A stretch of DNA of 15,998 nt from Deltaproteobacteria bacterium (GTDB lineage Bacteria; Desulfobacterota; Desulfobacteria; Desulfobacterales; JAFDCJ01): the NCBI GenBank assembly GCA_024277475.1, contig JAJRVC010000252.1, positions 1 through 15,998 of the forward strand. Reading direction: 5' to 3'. The position numbers and the translations under genes are program-made. The first letter of the stretch is position 1. Every line of letters starts with the position of its first letter. The notes beneath the pieces were generated by a model, which saw nothing but the letters and a program-made list of their open reading frames with translations, did no database searches and was not told the DNA's origin. Below are positions 8,018 to 13,518 of this stretch, piece after piece.

Positions 8018-8058
8018 CAACCCGGAACGCAGAACGTTAAACCTTGAACCGCTCAACC
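8018..8058 (+). repeat. TGAACC-type degenerate tandem array (array 6)
   Basis: Units CAACCCGGAAC, GCAGAACG, TTAAACCTTGAACC and GCTCAACC. The array overlaps the stop codon of the IMP cyclohydrolase gene, so that protein's last residues (HTG) are partly array-encoded. It pairs in inverted orientation with array 5. Confidence 0.68.
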
Positions 8059-8736
8059 TGTATGATTATAGCAACTCTCAACATCCGATAAGGTCTTCGC
8101 GCCAAGGAAATCGGCAATGGCACGGTCATAGACCGCGGTGTATTCAAACGCTTTTTGGGCCAGACGGTATCGCATCCCCAAGGAAAACGCCCCGTGGTTG
8201 GCCCTTAACTCGGCTGTGATCAGGGCATAATCAGTGGGATCCACCACCGGGGCCACCCGGATAAAATTTTTAGCCGATGCCCGGATCATGCAGGGCCCAC
8301 CGATATCGATGTTTCCTCTGGCCTGTTCCACCGTCACATCCGCTTTTGCAATGGTCTCCTGGAAAGGATACAAATTCACCACCACCATATCTATGGACAC
8401 AGCGTCGGTTCGCTTGAGATCCTCCTGATGAGCCTTGTTGTAAGTCTCGGTGAGAAGCCCGAGGTAAATTTTGAAATCAAGAGTTTTTACCAGCCCCCCC
8501 TGGGTTTCGGGCTGCCCGGTGTAATCGGAAACCCGGGTCAGATGCCGGCCGGCCGACTCCCCCAGGATCTTCTCCAGTCTGGAAAATGTGCCGCCGGTGG
8601 AAAAGATTTTCAAATCAGGATTCAAGCCCACAAGTTGCGGTACAAAAGTGTCCAAACCGCTTTTGTCGGACACGCTGACCAGCATATGACGAACACTAAC
8701 CAAATTATCGATCCGGTCTACAATATTCATAGCCAT
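8053..8736 (-). CDS. purH: IMP cyclohydrolase (stand-alone N-terminal half of PurH)
   Basis: A 227-residue protein matching the MGS-like IMP cyclohydrolase domain of PurH (EC 3.5.4.10), which closes FAICAR to IMP. Seen are SVSDKSGLDTF (21-31), STGGT (46-50), VSDYTGQPETQGGLVKTL (69-86), VVNLYPF (119-125) and IDIGGPCMIRASAKN (143-157). The usual VKTLHPK is VKTLDFK here: the catalytic-region lysine (K84) is kept but the next His-Pro is Asp-Phe. ATG 8736 is favoured because AGAGGTGA lies at a good distance; GTG 8745 and ATG 8730 are possible. The start lies 5 nt after the HD gene's stop, indicating coupled translation. The formyltransferase half is encoded downstream on the same strand. Confidence 0.9.
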   Translation of the reverse strand: MAMNIVDRIDNLVSVRHMLVSVSDKSGLDTFVPQLVGLNPDLKIFSTGGTFSRLEKILGESAGRHLTRVSDYTGQPETQGGLVKTLDFKIYLGLLTETYNKAHQEDLKRTDAVSIDMVVVNLYPFQETIAKADVTVEQARGNIDIGGPCMIRASAKNFIRVAPVVDPTDYALITAELRANHGAFSLGMRYRLAQKAFEYTAVYDRAIADFLGAKTLSDVESCYNHTG

Positions 8737-8741
8737 AAAAA

Positions 8742-9374
8742 TCACCTCTTGCCTTCACATTCTTCCAAAAACCGTTTAAAAAATTCTATCATAATAGCGT
8801 GGCGGCCCTCGGCCAGTTTCCGTCCTTCCGCCGTCAGGATGCGATCCCTGATTTTGCTGAGTTTCACTTTAAATTCCCGATAGCCGGTATCATCAACGGA
8901 ATAGGGTTCGACATCTTCTATATTGGCTTCAACACTGTGAAGCCGGGCCCCTATTTCGCCGGCAAAAAGAAAGGCACGCGCCACGCCCACGGCTCCGATG
9001 GCATCCAGTTTATCGGCATCAAATAGAACCCGGGCTTCCGGTGTCTCGGGTTCGTGGCGGCCTCGGAAACGATGTGATCGGATGCAGTGTAAAATATTTT
9101 TCTTTTGAGTTCCAGAAAGAGCCAATTTTTCCACAAGGGGCTCTGCCATCCACGCTCCTTTTTCAGCATGGCAAACAGCACCATTGGATTCATCTTGATA
9201 ACTTCGACCGATATCGTGCAGGTAAGCAGCCGCCAGCAGCACATCCATGTCCACCCCAGCGACGGTTCCGATGTGTTCACACAACCGGTAAACCCTGAGG
9301 GTGTGATCCCACTTGTGGCTGCCGCGGGCACTTTGGAAGTGTTTGTGAGCAAATTTTTTTACAGTGTCGAGCAT
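8742..9374 (-). CDS. HD-domain metal-dependent phosphohydrolase, YedJ/YpgQ-like
   Basis: A 210-residue HD-superfamily protein. Metal-binding residues are visible: H24 in HKWDHTLRVYRL, H53-D54 in AAAYLHDIGRS, H101 in CIRSHRFRG and D121 in LFDADKLDAIGAVG. This order fits the small stand-alone HD hydrolases related to E. coli YedJ and B. subtilis YpgQ, some of which hydrolyse nucleotides or pyrophosphate bonds. The substrate here cannot be read from sequence. It is the first gene of the unit and ends 5 nt before the IMP cyclohydrolase start, which hints at a nucleotide-related role. ATG 9374 is the first start in the frame but has only a poor ribosome-binding site. Confidence 0.85.
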   Translation of the reverse strand: MLDTVKKFAHKHFQSARGSHKWDHTLRVYRLCEHIGTVAGVDMDVLLAAAYLHDIGRSYQDESNGAVCHAEKGAWMAEPLVEKLALSGTQKKNILHCIRSHRFRGRHEPETPEARVLFDADKLDAIGAVGVARAFLFAGEIGARLHSVEANIEDVEPYSVDDTGYREFKVKLSKIRDRILTAEGRKLAEGRHAIMIEFFKRFLEECEGKR

Positions 9375-9394
9375 GGAGTCTTGTAAGCGTTCTC

Positions 9395-9417
9395 GGGTTC
9401 AAAGGTTAAGGATTCAC
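9395..9417 (-). repeat. TGAACC-type degenerate tandem array (array 7)
   Basis: Short array: GGGTTCAAAGGTTAAGGATTC on the plus strand, so TGAACC reads on the minus strand, 21 nt upstream of the HD gene start. Inverted relative to array 8. Confidence 0.6.
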
Positions 9418-9668
9418 AGAAAATCAGCAGGCATAAAGCCTATGACCGGGTAAAAAAGACCAAGTTTGCTCGCAACTTCGGATAGAAGGGACAAATTCAG
9501 GATACAAACAATCCTGCCGAACGTACCTTGACCTTGTTCGAGGGCTTTCTGACAGAGCGCTATGTTGCTTGTGGTTTCATTCCCACCAGATGCGAGACTG
9601 GCCATGTGGAATTTCCCGAAGGTAACCCTATTCCACCGGGCTGATTTATAATCAAGGTCAAAACAACA

Positions 9669-9702
9669 TAACCCTGAACGGTGAACCCTGAACCTGTGAA
9701 CG
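9669..9702 (+). repeat. TGAACC-type degenerate tandem array (array 8)
   Basis: Four units: AACCCTGAACGGTGAACCC followed by TGAACCTGTGAACG. It is almost identical in layout to array 2 (1191-1223), which suggests the arrays derive from a common, copied sequence. Confidence 0.75.
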
Positions 9703-9862
9703 CCTGCTACCCCAGATACATACACCAAAACCGGACGTGCTTGCAACAAACAAAATGAATCGGCTTTTCTCCTTGGTGTTTGACATTCTTCCCCGACAGA
9801 TACATATTTATTGACAGCCAATTGTTAATCAGCCATATATTTAAACGATTAAAAAATCAAAC

Positions 9863-9871
9863 TGTTATAAT
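9863..9871 (+). promoter_or_regulatory. Candidate extended -10 promoter of the Slp-family gene
   Basis: TGTTATAAT is a perfect -10 hexamer (9866-9871) preceded by TGn, in an AT-rich spacer 33 nt upstream of the start codon. No convincing -35 is seen, which extended -10 promoters can tolerate. Confidence 0.45.
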
Positions 9872-9904
9872 TATTTTTATGCATTTTGTAGCAAAAAATA
9901 GATT

Positions 9905-10420
9905 ATGCAAAAGCTGCACACAATATCTATAATTATACTGGCATCGATGGTAACGCTATCCTGCTCGGTAATTTCACACCAGGTTCGCTCGGAGGCCGAC
10001 CCGCCTGTTGCCTTTCAAACCCTGATCGGGGACGTCGACAGATTCCTCGGACACACAGTCATCCTGGGCGGCTACATACTGGAAACGAAGAATATGGAAT
10101 CCGAAACGATACTGAAAGTTTTGCAGACACCCCTGCGCTTTGGTGAAGACCCGGATTTAAAAAAACACTCGCAGGGAAGATTCATGGTTTATCATAAAGG
10201 TTTTTTGGACCCGGAGGTCTACAGCAAGGATCAGGTCATAACGGTGGCCGGCAGGGTTATCGGTACCGCCCTGGAAAAAATTGGCGATAAACAAATTCAA
10301 TACCTTAAAATCGAAAACCGCGAAATCTACCTGTGGTCCAATTACACGAATAAGCCCCTATACCAGTATCCCGGGCCTTACCCATCCTACCGGACGTCAT
10401 ACCCGTACTGGTACTGGTAA
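9905..10420 (+). CDS. slp: Slp-family outer-membrane lipoprotein
   Basis: A 171-residue protein with a lipoprotein signal: a short charged start (MQKLH), a hydrophobic core (about 7-19) and a candidate lipidated cysteine at C20 (TLSC, a less common lipobox). The mature part follows the Slp pattern: VISHQV right after the cysteine, an FQTLIGDVDRFLGHTVILGG segment (37-56), EVYSKDQVITVAGRVIG (104-120) and a YLKIENREIYLW strand. Slp proteins are stress- or stationary-phase-induced outer-membrane lipoproteins of unclear function in E. coli. The C-terminus is rich in Tyr, Trp and Pro (residues 146-171). No ribosome-binding site is visible before ATG 9905. The gene stands alone between minus-strand genes. 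Confidence 0.82.
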   Translation: MQKLHTISIIILASMVTLSCSVISHQVRSEADPPVAFQTLIGDVDRFLGHTVILGGYILETKNMESETILKVLQTPLRFGEDPDLKKHSQGRFMVYHKGFLDPEVYSKDQVITVAGRVIGTALEKIGDKQIQYLKIENREIYLWSNYTNKPLYQYPGPYPSYRTSYPYWYW

Positions 10421-10477
10421 CTTTTGATTGTGGATTTCAGATTTGAAGGTGAGAAGCTGAAGGCTTAGGGCTCACTC

Positions 10478-10612
10478 AAAAATAACTTCACATTTTGGAC
10501 GCCGATCCATCCCGTCCCGCTGCGTTGCGGAAGCTCGAAATATACTTGATGTTCCTGTGCTTCCGCGCCTTGCGGGCCGGGTGCCTCAACTTCCAAAATT
10601 GTTAATTTATTT
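10478..10612. repeat. Palindromic repeat element, 135 bp (REP/MITE-like)
   Basis: An imperfect palindrome. The outer left arm (AAATAACTTCACATTTTGGA, from 10479) matches the reverse complement of the outer right arm (TTCCAAAATTGTTAATTTATT, ending about 10611) with few differences. The inner arms contain perfect GCGGAAGC (10527-10534) and GCTTCCGC (10559-10566), within longer matching GC-rich arms (CCCGCTGCG... against ...CCTTGCGGG). The centre is a 24-nt loop. There is no coding potential I trust. It looks like a non-autonomous palindromic element or a source of a stable RNA hairpin. Confidence 0.55.
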
Positions 10613-10762
10613 CTTCGTAAACCCTTAAGACTGAAAACTCAAAGGGAATTTGCAAAAAGAGTTGACCGCGGCTTGATTGCTCAAAAAAAACCGCCGTCGA
10701 GTATCATCACCCATAACAAGGAGGGGGAAAGTTAGAGTGAATCACGACGGCGGTAATCGGAT
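10613..10762. other. Rest of the spacer between the palindromic element and the zinc-ribbon gene
   Basis: Besides the terminator, it carries AAGGAGGGGGAAAG (10719-10732), which resembles a ribosome-binding site on the plus strand, followed by GTG 10737. The 28-codon frame from there runs antisense into the end of the zinc-ribbon gene and shows no family signal. This is probably just the loop of the terminator read on the other strand. Confidence 0.35.
10683..10754 (-). terminator. Rho-independent terminator of the zinc-ribbon gene
   Basis: Reading the minus strand after the stop codon, ACCGCCGTCG (10754 to 10745) pairs perfectly with CGACGGCGGT (10699 to 10690) and runs directly into eight T residues (10690-10683). 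The stem begins 9 nt after the gene. The 45-nt loop is unusually long for a terminator. Confidence 0.65.
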
Positions 10763-10978
10763 CTACCTAAAACCGGCGTTTAATTCCTTAAAATCGCCAT
10801 GCCAGGAGCACTTGTCACAATAGGTATCGGTGTCATCGCAGACTTGGGGACAGCTCGAAGGATCCACGTCCGGCCCGAACTCGACATTACCTTCACGCAA
10901 TTCGAACTCGAAGGTTTCGTATTCATCATCAGGGTCTTTAATGTAAAATTTTTCACAACCGCAAAGTGGACATTTCAT
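10763..10978 (-). CDS. Small acidic zinc-ribbon protein of unknown function
   Basis: A 71-residue protein. CPLCGC at residues 3-8 and YCDKCSWHG at 53-61 form two CxxC-type knuckles that would bind one zinc ion, as in zinc ribbons. Two further cysteines (C43, C47) lie just before the second knuckle. The linker is strongly acidic (DPDDEYETFEFELREG and GPDVDPSS). I know no function; a nucleic-acid or protein contact role is possible. The start has AAGGA at a suitable distance, and this site lies inside a 12-bp inverted repeat (see the leader). It is downstream of rubrerythrin on the same strand, with a 187-nt gap, and a terminator follows. Confidence 0.72.
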   Translation of the reverse strand: MKCPLCGCEKFYIKDPDDEYETFEFELREGNVEFGPDVDPSSCPQVCDDTDTYCDKCSWHGDFKELNAGFR

Positions 10979-11074
10979 AATAGCATTCCTTGCAAAACCA
11001 CTGTTGGTTTTATCCTATTTGGACAAAAATATTAACCAGCTCGATAATATTCCCTACATCTAAGGAATGCTATC
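10979..11074 (-). promoter_or_regulatory. Structured leader that could hide the ribosome-binding site of the zinc-ribbon gene
   Basis: In the minus-strand transcript, ATAGCATTCCTT (11073 to 11062) is perfectly complementary to AAGGAATGCTAT (10991 to 10980). The latter contains the ribosome-binding site and ends one base before ATG. Between the arms are AATATTA/TAATATT (11051-11045 with 11034-11028, extendable by three G-U pairs), a small TCC/GGA hairpin, and AAAACCA-ACAG-TGGTTTT (11011-10994). Together they would form a closed multi-branch loop. It may be a cis-regulatory RNA. A small mobile palindrome is the alternative. Confidence 0.5.
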
Positions 11075-11080
11075 GCTATC

Positions 11081-11153
11081 AGGCTGGAAAGCTTGGAGGC
11101 TTAAAACTCCTTTGATTCAGCTTCCGGGCTTTCCGGCTTCCTGGCCTCCAGCC
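11081..11153. repeat. GGCTGG/GGAAGC simple repeat with inverted halves
   Basis: The left part AGGCTGGAAAGCTTGGAGGC (11081-11100) and the right part (11119-11153, ending GGCCTCCAGCC) are built from the same GGAAGC/GGCTGG units in opposite orientation. On the minus strand the right part reads GGCTGGAGGCCAGGAAGCC and on. The halves can pair into a hairpin between the rubrerythrin and zinc-ribbon genes. Confidence 0.55.
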
Positions 11154-11165
11154 ATTGATCTCCAA

Positions 11166-11660
11166 TTAATCCACTTTAAAGAACGCACTTGCCTTCGCCT
11201 TGCAAACCGGGCACTCATCGGGGGGTTCACTCTCACAGGTGTAGCCGCACACACTGCAAACATAATAATCGACTTCTTCCAGACTGTCCATCTTATCCAG
11301 TGCCTTTGTATAGAGGTCGGCATGGATTTTTTCCACATCATTAGCATAGGTGAAGCTGCGCAGGGCCGCCTTCTCGCCCTCGGTTTCGGCCTCTTCGATC
11401 ATCGCCGGATACATGGTTTTAAACTCAAACGTTTCTCCGGAGATGGCCTCTTTGAGGTTATCGGCGGTGTTGCCGACTCCTTTGAGAGTTCTCAGGTGTG
11501 CATGGGCGTGAACGGTTTCCGCCGCTGCTGCAGCCCGGAATAATTTAGCTACCTGAGCATATCCTTCCTTATCCGCCTTCTCACCGAATGCAAGGTATTT
11601 CCGGTTGGCCTGGGATTCGCCGGCAAAGGCATCCTTCAAATTTTGTTCGGTTTTACTCAT
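11166..11660 (-). CDS. rbr: Rubrerythrin
   Basis: A 164-residue classical rubrerythrin, a cytoplasmic peroxidase that protects anaerobes by reducing hydrogen peroxide. The N-terminal ferritin-like diiron domain shows E15 in AGESQANRKY, the ExxH motif E48-TV-H51, a middle acidic pair (E89/E90 and E94 in MIEEAETEGEK) and a second ExxH, E110-KI-H113. The C-terminal rubredoxin domain has C135-x2-C138 (CSVCGYT) and C150-x2-C153 (CPVCKA). Length is typical for the short rubrerythrin form. The start follows AAGGAGGAAAGCA, a very strong ribosome-binding site, suggesting high expression. Electrons presumably come from rubredoxin or NADH-linked reductases encoded elsewhere. Confidence 0.94.
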   Translation of the reverse strand: MSKTEQNLKDAFAGESQANRKYLAFGEKADKEGYAQVAKLFRAAAAAETVHAHAHLRTLKGVGNTADNLKEAISGETFEFKTMYPAMIEEAETEGEKAALRSFTYANDVEKIHADLYTKALDKMDSLEEVDYYVCSVCGYTCESEPPDECPVCKAKASAFFKVD

Positions 11661-12304
11661 TGCTTTCCTCCTTGAGTCTCTTTGTTGGTAATGGGAAAAT
11701 CAGTAAATGATGCTACCTGTATTATCAAAAATCGTGCCAAATTATAAATTATAAATTTTAGAGGAAAAATATTTTAATATTAGATACTTAAGAGACACAT
11801 CATTTTTTAAATCGCAAATGATATCCCCTTCTTTTTGATACGGTCGAGACAGTAGATACCCGGGTCCAGCTTCCAACCCGTAAGGCCTACAGCCCGGAGG
11901 GAGGGCCCGTCGAAGATCCCGCTCTGCGGGGCACTGGTTCCTCCCTGGAGGGGAGTGTTTATTTTATTACATATAAGTGCCTAAAGGACCAGGTTTTTGA
12001 TAGTTAATAAACTGTTTCATATAAAATTTTGAAGCATTAGTGTCTCACGAAACAAATCCAATGCTAAAAAATAAGCTTGGAAATTTCTTTATCCACGAAT
12101 TCCTTAACAGACCGGCGAACCATAAAGAACCAGTGACAAAAAATCAACATATCTTGATTCGATTGAAAACCGGTATTATAATAAGCGCTCTGAATTGCTG
12201 TTATGGGGGATGTCGTATTACCCTATGTTGAACGCCGCCTTTTTTACATGTGCCCTGGTGGCCGAACTGCTGCTATCGTCGTCATATCGAGGAATTTTCT
12301 GATC
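11661..12304. other. Long AT-rich divergent spacer between rbr and the PAS gene
   Basis: A 644-nt region without a convincing gene. Next to rbr it is very AT-rich and includes tandem ATTATAA heptamers (11741-11754), loosely like a Fur/PerR-type site, and on the minus strand TGGCACGATTTTTGAT (11739 to 11724), like a sigma-54 promoter lacking the -12 C. A GC-rich block follows (about 11838-11965, listed separately). A 63-codon plus-strand frame (12040-12231) has no ribosome-binding site or family resemblance. Confidence 0.4.
11838..11965. ncRNA. GC-rich block with alternative hairpins, possible structured RNA or element (uncertain)
   Basis: A sharp GC island in AT-rich DNA. It contains the perfect hairpin CCCGC-TCT-GCGGG (11918-11930), enclosed by AGGGAGG (11898-11904) pairing with CCTCCCT (11940-11946). 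The same CTCCC (11941-11945) can instead pair with GGGAG (11951-11955) just before TGTTTATTTTATT, so the two folds exclude each other. On the minus strand, a stretch ending at about 11810 reads GWKLDPGIYCLDRIKKKG, so a decayed coding relic is an alternative. I do not recognise a known RNA family. Confidence 0.3.
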
Positions 12305-13366
12305 ATGGTTCAACCCACCTATGATGAACTCGTTCAAAGAGTTAAAGTGCTGGAGAAGGAAGAACAAAAACAAAAAGCCGGCGATGAGAAGTTAAAAAAA
12401 CAAAACGGATTTTTAAAGCTGGTTTTAGAATCCTTATCCCATCCGTTCTATGTGATCAACGCCGATGATTATAGCCTCCAATTGGCCAATTCAGCGGCCC
12501 AGGCCGAAGGAATATCCGGCAAGAGCACTTGCTATGCCCTGAGCCACAAACGTCAAGCTCCCTGCGATTCCAAAGAGCATCCCTGCCCGCTAGAAATAAT
12601 AAAACAAACCAAAAAACCGGTAACGGTTGAGCACACCCATTATGACAGCCATGGAAATCCGAGACACGTGGAAGTGCATGCCCATCCGATTTTGGACGAT
12701 GAGGGCAAAGTCTCCCGCATGATTGAATACACAGTGGATATCAGCAAACGCAAGCGTGCAGAAGAAGCCTTGCGGGAATCAGAGTTGAAATTACGTTCAG
12801 TGACGGAGTCCGCCAGCGATGCGATCATTTCAGCAGATAAAAATGGAATCATTATCTCCTGCAATAAAGCTTCCCAAAATTTATTTGGTTATGAAAGACA
12901 GGAACTTCTTGGACGGCCCCTGACGGTTTTAATGCCCGAATCTTATATTGAACCCCACGAAAAGGCCTTGGCAGACCATGTTCTGACGGATGAGTCCCGC
13001 ATAATAGGACAACCTCTTGAATTAGCCGGTTTGACTAAAGAGGGTCTTGAATTTCCCCTGGAGCTTTCAATTTCGACCTGGAAGGTGGGAGGGGAGAATT
13101 ATTATACCGGTATCATTCGCGATATCTCCAAACGCAAACAGATCGAAAAGGAGCGAAATCAGCTGATCAAAAGCCTTCAGAACTCACTGGCAAAGATCAA
13201 AACATTGAGCGGGATGCTGCCCATCTGTGCCTCCTGTAAAAAAATAAGGGATGATAAGGGCTATTGGAATCAAATCGAGACGTATATAGGCGAACATTCG
13301 GAAGCGGAATTCAGCCATGGAATCTGCCCGGAATGCGTCAAAAAGCTCTATCCTGGTATTGTTTAA
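12305..13366 (+). CDS. Double-PAS sensor protein with cysteine-containing C-terminal motif, no output domain
   Basis: A 353-residue cytoplasmic protein with no signal peptide or membrane segment. It has an N-terminal coiled coil (6-34), PAS 1 (about 35-150) with a Cys-rich insert (TCYALSHKRQAPC to HPCPL, 75-96), PAS 2 (about 160-275), each ending in the DISKRK PAC motif, a second coiled coil (276-300), and a tail with C308-x2-C311 (PICASCKKIRDDKGYW) and C341-x2-C344 (GICPECVKKLYP). That tail is found at the end of many PAS proteins and response regulators; zinc binding is likely but the role is unknown. No kinase, GGDEF or HTH domain is present. ATG 12305 was chosen because MVQPTYDELVQRVK is a usual start for such proteins. 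CGAGGA (12288-12293) is a weak ribosome-binding site. Confidence 0.83.
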   Translation: MVQPTYDELVQRVKVLEKEEQKQKAGDEKLKKQNGFLKLVLESLSHPFYVINADDYSLQLANSAAQAEGISGKSTCYALSHKRQAPCDSKEHPCPLEIIKQTKKPVTVEHTHYDSHGNPRHVEVHAHPILDDEGKVSRMIEYTVDISKRKRAEEALRESELKLRSVTESASDAIISADKNGIIISCNKASQNLFGYERQELLGRPLTVLMPESYIEPHEKALADHVLTDESRIIGQPLELAGLTKEGLEFPLELSISTWKVGGENYYTGIIRDISKRKQIEKERNQLIKSLQNSLAKIKTLSGMLPICASCKKIRDDKGYWNQIETYIGEHSEAEFSHGICPECVKKLYPGIV

Positions 13367-13518
13367 TACAATCCGCAGATTTCCCTCCGGCAAATTCGAC
13401 GCCCCACACATAAGATTCTATCAAAATAAATACAGGCTAAACGATGAGCCCTGTCTGAATTGACCTAATATTCCAATCCAAAACAAAAAATCAATCTTGA
13501 CAATAAGTCCAACTTTCG

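Larger units (their letters stand above)
9375..9904. other. Spacer with repeats and a doubtful minus-strand frame
   Basis: A 530-nt region between the divergent HD gene and slp-like gene. It holds arrays 7 and 8. A minus-strand open frame spans 9414-9821 but reads through array 8, lacks a ribosome-binding site at its first ATG, and has no family resemblance I can name. Its downstream part (from about 9604, MASLASGGNETTSNIALCQK, to FYPVIGFMPADFL at the stop) is more protein-like and might be a relic or a dispersed element. I do not call it a gene. Confidence 0.4.

Noticed and set aside
998..9702. TGAACC arrays as CRISPR
   Set aside because: Units are 6-9 nt, degenerate and contiguous, without regular unique spacers or cas genes.
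9414..9821. 135-codon minus-strand open frame between the HD gene and slp
   Set aside because: It reads through TGAACC array 8, has no ribosome-binding site at its first ATG, and I recognise no family. At most its last 60 codons could be a relic.
10737..10823. 28-codon frame from GTG after AAGGAGGGGG on the plus strand
   Set aside because: It is the terminator loop read on the other strand and runs antisense into the zinc-ribbon gene. No coding signal seen.
12040..12231. 63-codon plus-strand open frame before the PAS gene
   Set aside because: No ribosome-binding site, no family resemblance, and it lies in an AT-rich spacer where such frames arise by chance.
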